A DNA stretch of 45,910 bases from NCBI RefSeq assembly GCF_023502145.1, contig NZ_JAMFLI010000015.1, positions 1 to 45,910 of the forward strand, written 5' to 3'. A model generated the notes under the pieces. That model made no database searches. It was not told the origin of the DNA and saw only the letters and a list, made by a program, of their open reading frames with translations. This DNA is from Craterilacuibacter sp. RT1T (lineage in GTDB: Bacteria > Pseudomonadota > Gammaproteobacteria > Burkholderiales > Chromobacteriaceae). Each line of letters starts with the position of its first letter. Position 1 is the stretch's first letter. Below are positions 17,073 through 26,059 of this stretch, in pieces. The position numbers were made by a program, and so were the translations under genes.

Positions 17073-18806
17073 ATGGCTGAACTGGTCGATCACGCAGCGC
17101 CAGCCTGGAAAAACCGGGCAAATGAGGCGCTGGGGCGTTTCAAGGCTCTGCCCAATAATAAGAAGTTGTTGTTCTTTGCCGCTATTGCGGCTGTTTTGTC
17201 TATCGTTGTCGGCTTGCTGGTGTTTAACCGCGAGCCTGCGCAGCGCATCCTGTTCTCCGGCCTGTCCGATCGCGATGGCGGCCAGATCGCTGCTTCCTTG
17301 CAGCAGATGAATATCCCCTACCAGCTGGGCGAGGGCGGCGTGATCAGTGTGCCTTCCGACAAGGTCTACGATGTGCGCCTTAAGCTGGCGGCACAAGGCC
17401 TGCCCAAGACCGGTGGCACCGGCTTTGAGCTGATGGATAACCAGAAGTTCGGCATCAGCCAGTTTTCCGAGCAGGTCAACTATCAGCGCGCAATCGAAGG
17501 CGAGCTGACGCGCACCATAGAAAGCATCGCCTCGGTCGACTCGGCACGCGTGCATCTGGCGGTACCCAAGCAAAGCGTATTTGTGCGTGAGCAGCAACTG
17601 CCAACGGCTTCGGTCATGCTGACCTTGCACCCCGGGCGCTTGATGGATACGGCGCAAACGGCCGGTATCATGCATCTGGTGGCCAGCTCCGTGCCTAATT
17701 TGCCGTTGAAAAATATCTCCATTGTCGACCAGGAGGGCAATTTATTGTCCGGCTCGGCGGACCCCAATAATGCCTCGGGCCTGGATCAGCGCCAGTTATC
17801 GTTTGTCCGCCAGATTGAGCAGGATTATGCACGGCGTATCGAGGCCATACTCGAACCCATCTTTGGCAAGAATAATGCGCATGCGCAGGTGACGGCGCAG
17901 GTCGATTTCTCCGAAGTCGAGCAGACTTCGGAGACCTACCGTCCCAACTCATCGCCCAATCCATCCGCAACGCGCAGCCAGCAGATCAGTGAGTCGCTGG
18001 GCGGCGGTGTGCCCGTGCCTTCCGGCGTACCGGGCGCCCTGTCTAATCAGCCTCCTTCAGCGGCTTCGGCACCGTTAACGCTGCCGCCGGGTGCCGCGCC
18101 CGGTACGGTGACCCTGTCCGGTCAGCCCTTGACGGCAACGGGTGCGACACGGCGCGATATCACGACCAATTATGAAGTCGACAAGACCATACAGCACACC
18201 AAGTTGCCCAAGGGCTCGGTTAAGCGTTTGTCGGCGGCGGTAGTGGTTAACTTCAAGCTGGTGCCGGACAAGGATGGCGAGCTTAAACCGACGGCGCTCA
18301 CGGCCAAAGAAGTCGAGCAGATCAATAATCTGGTGCGCGAAGCGATCGGTTACAACACCGAGCGTGGCGACTCGGTCAATGTGGTCAATGCAGCTTTTGC
18401 CGATGCGGTATTGCCCGCTTCGGTGCAGGACAAAGTGCTGGACTATGTCGGCAACAATAGTGGCGAGTTGATTAAATATGGCTTGCTGGCGCTGGCGCTG
18501 CTGTATCTGATGTTTGGTGTGGTGCGTCCTATTATGCGGGATGTATTGCGCCCTGCGCCGAGTGCGCTGCCTGAGGCCGAGGACGATGCCCGTGCAGTGG
18601 CAGGCCGCCGCGGCAGCCTGCTGGCTGTGGCGGGCGACGAGGAAGAGGGCGAAGAGGGTGTGGCTGGCAAGCCAAGCGTGCTGACCGAACGCGAGAAGCA
18701 GCGTCTGGACTATGAGGCCAATTTGCAGGCCGCACGCGAGCTGGTCAGGGCCGATCCACGCATGGCGGCGCAGATAATCAAGGAATGGATAAGCGACGAT
18801 GAGTGA
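17073..18806 (+). CDS. fliF: Flagellar MS-ring protein FliF
   Basis: A 577-residue inner-membrane protein forming the MS ring that houses the export gate. The first membrane segment is near residues 29-47 (LLFFAAIAAVLSIVVGLLVF). It is followed by the YscJ/FliF ring-building domain with PFSGLSDRDGGQIAASL-type sequence, a Pro/Ser/Ala-rich loop near 290-350, and a second membrane segment near 468-485. The cytoplasmic tail (EKQRLDYEANLQAARELVRA, then DPRMAAQIIKEWISDDE) binds FliG. The end overlaps fliG by 8 nt. Confidence 0.96.
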   Translation: MAELVDHAAPAWKNRANEALGRFKALPNNKKLLFFAAIAAVLSIVVGLLVFNREPAQRILFSGLSDRDGGQIAASLQQMNIPYQLGEGGVISVPSDKVYDVRLKLAAQGLPKTGGTGFELMDNQKFGISQFSEQVNYQRAIEGELTRTIESIASVDSARVHLAVPKQSVFVREQQLPTASVMLTLHPGRLMDTAQTAGIMHLVASSVPNLPLKNISIVDQEGNLLSGSADPNNASGLDQRQLSFVRQIEQDYARRIEAILEPIFGKNNAHAQVTAQVDFSEVEQTSETYRPNSSPNPSATRSQQISESLGGGVPVPSGVPGALSNQPPSAASAPLTLPPGAAPGTVTLSGQPLTATGATRRDITTNYEVDKTIQHTKLPKGSVKRLSAAVVVNFKLVPDKDGELKPTALTAKEVEQINNLVREAIGYNTERGDSVNVVNAAFADAVLPASVQDKVLDYVGNNSGELIKYGLLALALLYLMFGVVRPIMRDVLRPAPSALPEAEDDARAVAGRRGSLLAVAGDEEEGEEGVAGKPSVLTEREKQRLDYEANLQAARELVRADPRMAAQIIKEWISDDE

Positions 18807-19797
18807 TGCCGGAATCCGTCGCAGCGCGGTGCTGCTGTTTAGCCTGGGGCAGGCCGAGGCGATCGAGGTATTCAAATATCTCGGGCCGAAAGAAGTGCAG
18901 AAACTGAGCCTGACCATGGCGGCTGTCAATAACGTCAACCACGACGAAATCGAAACCGTGGTTGGCCAGTTTCGTGAAGAATGTGCTTCGCGTGCCAGTA
19001 TCGGTGCGACCGACGAGTATCTGCGCAATGTGCTGATCGAGTCGCTCGGTGCTGACAAGGCCGCCAACTTGCTGGACAAAATTACCCAAGGCAATGACCA
19101 CAGCGGTATTGAAAGCCTGAAGTGGATGGATCCGAGTTCGGCCGCCGATCTGATCCGCAATGAACACCCGCAGATTATTGCCACCATTTTGGTTCATCTG
19201 GAGCCGGACCAGTCCAGCGGTATTCTGGCCAGCTTCCCCGAGCGCATGCGCAATGAAGTACTGATCCGTACCGCGACGCTGGAAGGCGTGCAGCCACAGG
19301 CGCTGCGCGAGCTGAACGAAGTGCTGACTCAACTCTTGTCCGGTTCGGATAGGGTCAAGAAAAGTGCGGCTGGTGGCATTGGCATGACGGCCGATATCCT
19401 CAACTTCCTCGGCTCGAATGTGGAAGCCTCGGCCTTGAGCTACATCCGTGAATACGACCCCGAACTGGCGCAGCGCATTCAGGACAAGATGTTTGTGTTC
19501 GAGAATTTGCTGGATATCGATGATCGCGCGATTCAGACCATCTTGCGCGAGGTACAGTCCGATTCTCTGGTGATTGCCCTGAAGGGGACAACGCCGGAAA
19601 TGCGCGAGAAAATCTTCAAGAATATGTCGCAGCGCGCAGCCGAAATGCTGCGCGACGACCTCGAATCCAAAGGGCCGGTCAAGCTGTCCGAGGTTGAGGG
19701 GGAGCAAAAAGAGATTCTCAAGATAGTGCGCAAGCTGGCCGACGAAGGCCAGATTGTGCTGGCAAGCAAAGGGGGGGATGAAGGCCTTGTCGAGTAA
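18799..19797 (+). CDS. fliG: Flagellar motor switch protein FliG
   Basis: A 332-residue rotor protein that bridges the MS ring and the C ring and contacts the stator MotA. The N-terminal part begins IRRSAVLLFSLGQAEAIEVF. The EHPQ motif is present (NEHPQIIATILVHL). The C-terminal torque helix region contains FENLLDIDDRAIQTILREV and ends with KGPVKLSEVEGEQKEIL. Length and composition are normal for the family. It overlaps fliF upstream and fliH downstream. Confidence 0.97.
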   Translation: MSDAGIRRSAVLLFSLGQAEAIEVFKYLGPKEVQKLSLTMAAVNNVNHDEIETVVGQFREECASRASIGATDEYLRNVLIESLGADKAANLLDKITQGNDHSGIESLKWMDPSSAADLIRNEHPQIIATILVHLEPDQSSGILASFPERMRNEVLIRTATLEGVQPQALRELNEVLTQLLSGSDRVKKSAAGGIGMTADILNFLGSNVEASALSYIREYDPELAQRIQDKMFVFENLLDIDDRAIQTILREVQSDSLVIALKGTTPEMREKIFKNMSQRAAEMLRDDLESKGPVKLSEVEGEQKEILKIVRKLADEGQIVLASKGGDEGLVE

Positions 19798-20641
19798 TCC
19801 CATTATCTCGGCGGAAAGCCTGGGGGTCTGGACCAGCTGGCAGCCCGGTGTACTGGGCGCCTCGGCGCCACAGGCTAAACCACCTGAGCCCGCGCCTGTA
19901 GCTGAGTCTGGCGGTGTCGCGGCGCAAGCCGTGGCGGATGACGCGCAGGCAACGCGCGATTTACTGGACTCGGTGATTGCGTCAGCCAGTGAGCCGCCGC
20001 TGCTCACGCTGTCAGATCCGGCCTCCTCAGCCATCGAAGCGGCAAAGCCTGAATCTGTCCCGGCTGCGATCAGTTACCCCACGGCGGCCGAACTGGAGGC
20101 TATCCATCAGGAAGCCTGGCAGGCCGGCCATGATGCCGGTTTTGCCGAAGGCTTGGCGGATGGGCATGCCGAAGGCCTGAGTCTGGGGCAGGCCGAAGCT
20201 AAGGCGCAATTCGAGCTGGCGTGGGCACCGTTGGCACAGCTGACGGACAGCCTGGCTGGGCAGCTTCCGCATCTGGAAGCATCCTTGTCGCAAACACTGG
20301 TGGCATTGGCCGTCGAATGTGGCGAGCGTTTGGCGCAGGCGCATTTTGTGCATGCACCGCAGGCATTGGAAGTGCTGGTGCGCGAGGCGCTGGCCTCTGC
20401 CGTTGGCGAGTTGTCACAAATCCGGGTACGGGTGCATCCTGAGGATGCACCCGTGCTCGAGCATTTTTTGAGCAAAGAATATCCGAAGAGCCATATCAAG
20501 TGGCTACAGGATGCGGCCATCAGTCGTGGCGGCTGCATGATTGACACACAGTTGGCTCACTTTGATTTGACCCTGGAAACCCGTCAGCGCGCCTTGCGCG
20601 CGGCTTTGGGTCTGGCGCTTGCCGGGCAGCCGGATGAGTGA
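19778..20641 (+). CDS. fliH: Flagellar assembly protein FliH
   Basis: The export ATPase regulator, about 287 residues, which binds FliI and FliN and delivers export substrates. The N-terminal third is low-complexity Ala/Pro/Glu-rich. The middle carries the glycine-spaced helix typical of FliH ([18 protein letters not shown]), and the C-terminal part ([28 protein letters not shown]) matches the FliH/YscL domain. The ATG at 19778, inside the 3' end of fliG (20-nt overlap), gives [16 protein letters not shown]. An upstream in-frame ATG at 19754 is less likely. Confidence 0.93.
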   Translation: MKALSSNPIISAESLGVWTSWQPGVLGASAPQAKPPEPAPVAESGGVAAQAVADDAQATRDLLDSVIASASEPPLLTLSDPASSAIEAAKPESVPAAISYPTAAELEAIHQEAWQAGHDAGFAEGLADGHAEGLSLGQAEAKAQFELAWAPLAQLTDSLAGQLPHLEASLSQTLVALAVECGERLAQAHFVHAPQALEVLVREALASAVGELSQIRVRVHPEDAPVLEHFLSKEYPKSHIKWLQDAAISRGGCMIDTQLAHFDLTLETRQRALRAALGLALAGQPDE

Positions 20642-22028
20642 CTGGCTTGAGCGGCAACTGACGCAGTTGCAGGCCTGTCGCCAGGCCCTGGCCACTGCGC
20701 CGACATGGCATGCACAAGGTCATTTGACCCGTGTCACCGGTCTGGTGATGGAGGCGGTCGGGCTTAAGCTGCCGGTGGGGAGTGCCTGCCTGATTCATGT
20801 GGGTGGCGGGCATACGGTAGAAGCCGAGGTGGTGGGGTTCTCCGGTGAGCACCTTTATCTGATGCCGGTTGCCAATATTCATGGCTTGTTGCCCGGTGCC
20901 CTGGTCGAGCCGCTGCGCACGGCCTTTCCCCCTGTTTACGGACAAAAAGCCATGCTGGCGCACTCTGGTGCCAGTCAGGGACGGCAAGTGCCGGTTGGTA
21001 TGGGGCTGATGGGGCGGGTGCTGGATGCGCTGGGCCGGCCTCTGGATGGCAAGGGCGCGATTGCTCCGGATGCTTGGGCGCCCTTATATAGCCAACCATT
21101 GAATCCGCTGGCGCGCACACCGGTGCGCGAAGTGATGGATGTGGGGGTGCGTGCGATCAACGGCCTGTTGACGGTGGGGCGTGGCCAGCGTCTGGGTTTG
21201 TTTGCCGGCTCCGGTGTCGGCAAGTCGGTGCTGTTGGGCATGATGGCGCGCTTTACCCGTGCCGATGTGGTGGTGGTTGGCCTGATCGGCGAGCGGGGAC
21301 GCGAGGTCAAGGATTTCATCGAGAATATTCTGGGCGAGGAAGGTCTGGCGCGGGCCATTGTGGTGGCCGCGCCGGCGGATATGCCGCCTTTGATGCGCTT
21401 GCATGGAGCGGCTTACGCGACGGCGCTGGCCGAGCATTTTCGTGCCGAGGGCAAGGATGTTTTGCTGTTGATGGACTCGGTGACGCGCTATGCCATGGCG
21501 CAGCGCGAGATTGCACTGGCGATTGGCGAGCCGCCGGTGACGCGCGGTTATCCGCCTTCGGTGTTTGCCAAGCTGCCGCAATTGATTGAGCGTGCCGGCA
21601 ATGGAGAAGAGGGCGGCGGTTCCATCACGGCTTTTTATACAGTGCTGTCCGAGGGCGATGACCAGCAGGATCCGATTGCCGATTCGGCGCGCGCCATTCT
21701 GGATGGCCACTTTGTTCTTTCGCGTGAGCTGGCGGAGTCGGGTCATTATCCGGCTATCGATATCGAACAGTCGATTTCGCGGGTGATGGTGGATGTGGTG
21801 AGTCGCGAGCATATGGAGCAGGCGCGCGGCTTCAAACAATTGTTTTCACGCTATCAGCGCAGCCGCGACCTGATCAGTGTCGGTGCCTATGCGCCCGGCG
21901 CCGACCCCATGCTGGACGAAGCGATACGCCGCCATCTGCCGCAAGTCGGTTTCCTGACCCAGCCGCAGCACGAATCCCACGATTTTTCCTCCTCGCTTGC
22001 GCAGTTGACGCAGACGCTGGCTAGCTGA
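20634..22028 (+). CDS. fliI: Flagellar type III export ATPase FliI
   Basis: A 464-residue F1-beta-like ATPase of the flagellar export system. Walker A is [13 protein letters not shown], Walker B is [17 protein letters not shown], and the family stretch [18 protein letters not shown] follows. The first residues [13 protein letters not shown] belong to the oligomerisation region. The ATG at 20634 overlaps the fliH stop (ATGAGTGA), which indicates translational coupling. Confidence 0.97.
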   Translation: MSDWLERQLTQLQACRQALATAPTWHAQGHLTRVTGLVMEAVGLKLPVGSACLIHVGGGHTVEAEVVGFSGEHLYLMPVANIHGLLPGALVEPLRTAFPPVYGQKAMLAHSGASQGRQVPVGMGLMGRVLDALGRPLDGKGAIAPDAWAPLYSQPLNPLARTPVREVMDVGVRAINGLLTVGRGQRLGLFAGSGVGKSVLLGMMARFTRADVVVVGLIGERGREVKDFIENILGEEGLARAIVVAAPADMPPLMRLHGAAYATALAEHFRAEGKDVLLLMDSVTRYAMAQREIALAIGEPPVTRGYPPSVFAKLPQLIERAGNGEEGGGSITAFYTVLSEGDDQQDPIADSARAILDGHFVLSRELAESGHYPAIDIEQSISRVMVDVVSREHMEQARGFKQLFSRYQRSRDLISVGAYAPGADPMLDEAIRRHLPQVGFLTQPQHESHDFSSSLAQLTQTLAS

Positions 22029-22037
22029 GCTTAGCGT

Positions 22038-22481
22038 ATGAGCCAGTTCGAGCTTCTGGTGCGTCTGACTACGCAGTCTCTGGATACGGCCGCCGGACTG
22101 ATGCGGGAGGCGCAGCAGCGTCAGGAAGGGCAAAAATCGCGTCTGGCGCAGCTGGATGAATTTATCGGCGACTATCGTGTGCGCTTGCTGGAGCAGGGCG
22201 GGCGCGGGATGGGGGTCGAGCAGTGGCTGGACTTTCGTACCTTTCTTGGCAAGCTGGACGATGCGCGTGCGACTCAGCAGCTTGAAGTGGATCGTGCGAC
22301 TCAGCGTTATTTGCTAGCCCGGGAAGCCTGGCTTGCCGAGCGCAAAAAGCTTAAGGCGTATCAGGTGCTGCTGGAGCGCCAGCAGGCCCGGCAGGCATTG
22401 AAAGCGCAGCGTGCCGAGCAGAAGCTGGTTGACGAGTTTGCCATGCGCAAGCACAGGGAAAAAGACGGCTCGGGTGTGTAA
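22038..22481 (+). CDS. fliJ: Flagellar export chaperone FliJ
   Basis: A 147-residue, almost wholly helical, charged coiled-coil protein of the FliJ family. FliJ occupies the FliI hexamer like an F1 gamma stalk and couples ATP hydrolysis to the export gate. Sequence identity is weak in this family, so the call rests on position between fliI and fliK, length and coiled-coil composition (RQEGQKSRLAQLDEFIGDYR). The stop codon TAA lies at the very edge of a 145-bp repeat element. Confidence 0.9.
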   Translation: MSQFELLVRLTTQSLDTAAGLMREAQQRQEGQKSRLAQLDEFIGDYRVRLLEQGGRGMGVEQWLDFRTFLGKLDDARATQQLEVDRATQRYLLAREAWLAERKKLKAYQVLLERQQARQALKAQRAEQKLVDEFAMRKHREKDGSGV

Positions 22482-22625
22482 GAATCTGTTTACGATCTGC
22501 TGCGCATCGGCGATACGGTGTTAAAAACAGCTTCGAAATGCTCATGTACCACCTGTACATTCCGCTTTCTCAGCCGTTTTCGCCTTGTCTCGCCCTCGCT
22601 CGCGAGAGCGTGAACACGCTCTAAG
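22481..22625. repeat. About 145-bp dispersed-type repeat or MITE-like element between fliJ and fliK
   Basis: A non-coding block with imperfect terminal inverted repeats: AGAATCTGTTTACGATCT at the left and the complement of AGAGCGTGTTCACGCTCT at the right agree at 13 of 18 positions. Its middle folds back on itself around CATGTACCACCTGTACATT. The right end contains a perfect 8-bp stem (AGAGCGTG/CACGCTCT, 22605-22622). I recall very similar intergenic sequence in other betaproteobacteria, but could not check copy number. Confidence 0.65.
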
Positions 22626-22641
22626 TTGCTGTCACTTTGGC

Positions 22642-22656
22642 TGGCATATATATTGC
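22642..22656 (+). promoter_or_regulatory. Sigma-54 promoter upstream of fliK
   Basis: TGGCATATATATTGC has the invariant GG (22643-22644) and GC (22655-22656) separated by exactly 10 nt. It matches the consensus TGGCAC-N5-TTGC at all but one position. Transcription would start near 22668, 28 nt before the fliK ATG. It probably responds to the FlrC/FleR-like activator encoded at 15364. Confidence 0.85.
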
Positions 22657-22695
22657 TTTTTATTGTGCGTGCTTATTTGATCTGAGGTTGTACTG

Positions 22696-23592
22696 ATGGC
22701 TATACCCTCTTTGTCGCCACAAGCGCCGGCGCGTAACGCGGCATTCGCTTTGCCGCAGGCGGGCGAGCTGGCTGCGTCTGGTGATTTGTTTGCCTCTTTG
22801 CTCGGGCTGCAGATGGGAGGCAAATCGGTACTGGCCGGCGTCGAGCCTAAGCTTGCCGGGATAAAGCCTGATCTTGATATGAAATCCGGCAAGGAAGCCA
22901 GTACGGCTGAGCAGCCGCAGCTGTTTTTATATGGCGCTCAGCCTGCCGTTTTGCCTATGCATATCTTGCCATCGGCACCGTCAGAGGCGTCTGTGCAGGG
23001 TCAGGCGGGCGATATGCTGGACTTGACGCAGGAGATGCTGGCAGCAAGTCATGTGGCAGGCGGCAAAAAGTTGCCGCATGAGACGCGGCAATTGCTGCAG
23101 TTCTTGCCGGATGGCAGCCAGATGGCACAGAGTATCCGTCCTGCGGACACCGCCCCGGCTGGGCAAATCGTGCAATTAACGGTCAATACGCCGTTAAGCC
23201 CCGACAAGGCATGGGGTGAGGCATTGGCCGGACAGGTGAGCGGTTTGATCCAGATGAAGGCCGAGGGCGCGACCATCAAGCTCAATCCGGCACATCTGGG
23301 CCCGATCGAGGTCGCGCTAAAGCTGAATCAGGATCAGGCCCAGATTAGCTTTGTGACCGCTACGCCACAGGCGCGGGACGCACTGGAACAAAACTTGTCG
23401 CGCCTGACCTCGATGCTGGCTGAAAGCGGTGTGCAGCTGACCGATGCGCAAGTTTCGTATGGCGGGCGTCAGCAACAGCAGGAGCAGCAGCAAGCCCGGC
23501 GCGGATCGGGTTTTGCTATCGATGACGCCGCTGCGATCACTTCGGTCGTGGCAGAAGATGCGGATAATGCCGGGCTAAGCATTCGCGCCTGA
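22696..23592 (+). CDS. fliK: Flagellar hook-length control protein FliK
   Basis: A 298-residue molecular ruler that sets hook length and switches export specificity. The N-terminal half is variable and low-complexity, as usual. The C-terminal Flg_hook domain is clear (GATIKLNPAHLGPIEVALKL, then SFVTATPQARDALEQNLSRL and ESGVQLTDAQVSYGG), followed by a Gln-rich tail (QQQQEQQQARRG). It is shorter than the roughly 400-residue enteric FliK. It is separated from fliJ by a repeat element and has its own sigma-54 promoter. Confidence 0.93.
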   Translation: MAIPSLSPQAPARNAAFALPQAGELAASGDLFASLLGLQMGGKSVLAGVEPKLAGIKPDLDMKSGKEASTAEQPQLFLYGAQPAVLPMHILPSAPSEASVQGQAGDMLDLTQEMLAASHVAGGKKLPHETRQLLQFLPDGSQMAQSIRPADTAPAGQIVQLTVNTPLSPDKAWGEALAGQVSGLIQMKAEGATIKLNPAHLGPIEVALKLNQDQAQISFVTATPQARDALEQNLSRLTSMLAESGVQLTDAQVSYGGRQQQQEQQQARRGSGFAIDDAAAITSVVAEDADNAGLSIRA

Positions 23593-23640
23593 TAAATTCT
23601 TTGGCAATGAACTAGTCATTTCGTCGATATTTCTGGGACA

Positions 23641-23668
23641 ATAAGAGAACATCAAAATACTCTCTTAT
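23641..23668. other. Hairpin in the fliK-fliL gap
   Basis: ATAAGAGA (23641-23648) and TCTCTTAT (23661-23668) form an 8-bp stem with a 12-nt loop, 27 nt before the fliL start. There is no T-run, so it is more likely a leader or processing structure than a terminator. Confidence 0.4.
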
Positions 23669-23695
23669 CGATAGAAGAGCGGAAGACAATAATTC

Positions 23696-24199
23696 ATGGC
23701 GGAAGAAAAGAAAAAAGCAGCAGGCGGTGGCGGCAGCAAGATGATGCTGATCGTGATTGTTTTGCTGGTGATCCTGATTGCTGCAGTCGGTGCGCTGGGA
23801 GCCTACCTTTATCTGAGTAAGGGTAACGGACTTGCTGAAAGTGGTGCGCATGCCAGCGAACAGGTGAAGAAAAAACCGGAAGGCCCGCCTATTTTTGAAA
23901 AAATGGATACTTTTGTCGTCAATTTGGCTGGCGGGTCTGGTGCACTGCTACAGGTCGAGCTGCAGGCTCAGCTACGGGATGTTGAGTCCAAGAAGACGCT
24001 GGTCGAATATATGCCCAAAATCCGTAGCGGGCTGATTTTACTGCTCTCGTCTAAAACGGCGGAGGAGTTGGCCAGTGCCGATGGCAAGGTCAGGCTGAAG
24101 GCGCAGGTCAAGAAAATCATCAACGAATCCATTGACCTGCCTGGGCAGGAGCCGGTGGAGAGCGTGCTGTTTACTTCCTTTATCATCCAGAATCAGTAA
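23696..24199 (+). CDS. fliL: Flagellar basal body-associated protein FliL
   Basis: A 167-residue single-pass inner-membrane protein that surrounds the stator and supports torque. The N-terminus is Lys-rich (EEKKKAAGGGG), followed by one membrane segment (MMLIVIVLLVILIAAVGALG, about 16-36). The periplasmic stomatin-like domain contains PPIFEKMDTFVVNLAG and ends LFTSFIIQNQ, as is typical. It starts a block continuing to fliR with short spacings throughout. Confidence 0.95.
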   Translation: MAEEKKKAAGGGGSKMMLIVIVLLVILIAAVGALGAYLYLSKGNGLAESGAHASEQVKKKPEGPPIFEKMDTFVVNLAGGSGALLQVELQAQLRDVESKKTLVEYMPKIRSGLILLLSSKTAEELASADGKVRLKAQVKKIINESIDLPGQEPVESVLFTSFIIQNQ

Positions 24200-24205
24200 G
24201 CCCAG

Positions 24206-25216
24206 ATGGCTGACGATATTCTATCCCAGGAAGAAGTGGATGCCCTGCTGCGCGGGGTGACCGGGGATACCGAGGATGAGGGTGATCATGGCGAAGCCAG
24301 TGGCGTCCGCCAGTATGATATCGGGCGCCAGGAGCGCATCGTGCGTGGGCGTATGCCTACGCTGGAAATTATCAACGAGCGTTTTGCGCGTAATTTGCGC
24401 ATCGGTTTGTTCAATTTCATCCGCCGCAATGCCGAGATTTCGGTAGGGCCGGTCAGGGTGCAGAAGTACAGCGAATTTATTCGCAATCTGGTCGTGCCTA
24501 CCAACCTTAATCTGGTTCATGTCAAGCCGCTGCGCGGTACCGGGCTGCTGATTTTTGACCCGGATCTGGTGTTTCTGGTCGTCGATAACCTATTCGGCAG
24601 CGATGGCCGTTTCCATGTGCGGGTCGAAGGGCGCGATTTTACCCCGACCGAACAACGCATTATCCAGCGCATGCTGAATGTGGTGTTTACCGAGTACCAG
24701 AAAGCATGGGAGCCGGTATATCCGCTGCAGTTCAGCTATCTGCGCAGTGAAATGAATACCCAGTTTGCCAATATCGCTACGCCGACCGAGGTGGTGGTGG
24801 CGATGTCCTTTCATATCGAACTGGGGGCTGGCGGCGGAGACTTTCACGTCTGCCTGCCTTACTCCATGGTCGAGCCCATTCGGGATCTGCTGTCCAGCAC
24901 CATGCAAGCCGACCGTACCGAGGTGGATAACCGCTGGGTTAGCCTGATGTCGCGCCAGGTACAAACGGCCGAAGTCGAGCTGGTGGCGGAGCTGGCGCAT
25001 ACCGAGGTGACGCTGGGGCAGGTGCTGAATCTGAAAGAAGGCGATGTCATTACGCTTGAAATACCGGAGCGAGTGGTCGCCGACGTGTCGGGTATCCCGG
25101 TGTTGGAATGCAAGTACGGTACGGTTGAGGGCAAGTATGCCCTGAGTGTGGAAAAGATACTGGCCGGGGCGCATGACCTTGGCGATACGGATTCGGGAGA
25201 GCTTAAACATGGCTGA
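24206..25216 (+). CDS. fliM: Flagellar motor switch protein FliM
   Basis: A 336-residue C-ring protein. The N-terminal CheY-P binding peptide is recognisable (DDILSQEEVDALLRGVTG). The central CheC-like domain contains GTGLLIFDPDLVFLVVDNLFG, and a SpoA domain at the C-terminus pairs with FliN. It receives the chemotaxis signal and sets rotation direction. Its stop overlaps the fliN start by 8 nt. Confidence 0.97.
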   Translation: MADDILSQEEVDALLRGVTGDTEDEGDHGEASGVRQYDIGRQERIVRGRMPTLEIINERFARNLRIGLFNFIRRNAEISVGPVRVQKYSEFIRNLVVPTNLNLVHVKPLRGTGLLIFDPDLVFLVVDNLFGSDGRFHVRVEGRDFTPTEQRIIQRMLNVVFTEYQKAWEPVYPLQFSYLRSEMNTQFANIATPTEVVVAMSFHIELGAGGGDFHVCLPYSMVEPIRDLLSSTMQADRTEVDNRWVSLMSRQVQTAEVELVAELAHTEVTLGQVLNLKEGDVITLEIPERVVADVSGIPVLECKYGTVEGKYALSVEKILAGAHDLGDTDSGELKHG

Positions 25217-25640
25217 AGAACAGGGCACGCAAGGCGCGGCCGATGATGTAATGGATGACTGGGCCGCCGCGCTGGCCGAACAGGCCGAGCAAGCTGCCGC
25301 CGCGCCGCCGCCTGTACAGCCTGCTTCCGGCCTGTTTCAGGAGCTGGGCGGCGCAACGCCGGCCAGTACCACCATTTCCCAGAATCTGGACATGATTCTG
25401 GATATTCCGGTGCAACTGACGGTAGAGCTGGGCCGCACCAAAATTGCGATCCGCAATTTGCTGCAGTTGGCGCAAGGCTCAATCGTCGAGCTGGATGGTC
25501 TGGCCGGCGAACCGATGGATGTGCTGGTCAATGGCTGCCTGATTGCACAGGGCGAGGTGGTGGTGGTCAATGACAAGTTCGGCATCCGTCTGACCGATAT
25601 CATTACGCCGGTCGAGCGTATCCGGCGTCTGCAAAAATGA
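25209..25640 (+). CDS. fliN: Flagellar motor switch protein FliN
   Basis: A 143-residue C-ring protein with an acidic, Ala-rich N-terminus (about 1-60) and a complete SpoA domain (NLDMILDIPVQLTVELGRTK, then GSIVELDGLAGEPMDVLVNG and KFGIRLTDIITPVERIRRL). It completes the bottom of the C ring and docks FliH. The ATG at 25209, overlapping fliM, gives the standard MAEEQG start; the longer frame from 25146 is an extension inside fliM. It overlaps fliO by 4 nt. Confidence 0.96.
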   Translation: MAEEQGTQGAADDVMDDWAAALAEQAEQAAAAPPPVQPASGLFQELGGATPASTTISQNLDMILDIPVQLTVELGRTKIAIRNLLQLAQGSIVELDGLAGEPMDVLVNGCLIAQGEVVVVNDKFGIRLTDIITPVERIRRLQK

Positions 25641-26059
25641 GCATCAAGTACTTTTTGTTATGGGCCGCGTTGCTGGCCGGCCCTGCCTGCGCTGCCAGTG
25701 CGCCTGCGGCGGTTGCCGCGCCTTCGGCCTTTATGAGTCTGGTGCAGGTGGTGTTTGCGCTCTTGCTGGTACTGGGGGCGATCGTCGGCTGTGCCTGGCT
25801 GGTGCGCCGCATCGGTGGCGGTGCACTAGGTGGCAGCCGCGACTTGCGCGTGGTCGGTGGCGTGATGGTCGGTCAGAAAGAGCGGGTGGTGATTGTCGAA
25901 TCCGGCGACGAATGGCTGGTGCTGGGCGTGACTGCGCACAATGTCAGTCTGCTGTCGCGCCGCGACAAACCCGAAGGCGCCGAGCTGCCGCCGCAGCCGC
26001 CCTTGCCCGAGAATTTTGCCCGCCTGTTCAAAAGCGTACTCGCCAAATCCAAGTCATGA
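25637..26059 (+). CDS. fliO: Flagellar biosynthetic protein FliO
   Basis: A 140-residue inner-membrane protein that assists assembly of the FliP ring of the export gate. It has an N-terminal signal-like segment (ALLAGPACA), then one strong membrane span (FMSLVQVVFALLLVLGAIVG, about 33-54). The small cytoplasmic FliO domain (DLRVVGGVMVGQKERVVIVE, LVLGVTAHNVSLL) follows. The start overlaps fliN (ATGA) and the end overlaps fliP (ATGA). Confidence 0.92.
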   Translation: MSIKYFLLWAALLAGPACAASAPAAVAAPSAFMSLVQVVFALLLVLGAIVGCAWLVRRIGGGALGGSRDLRVVGGVMVGQKERVVIVESGDEWLVLGVTAHNVSLLSRRDKPEGAELPPQPPLPENFARLFKSVLAKSKS

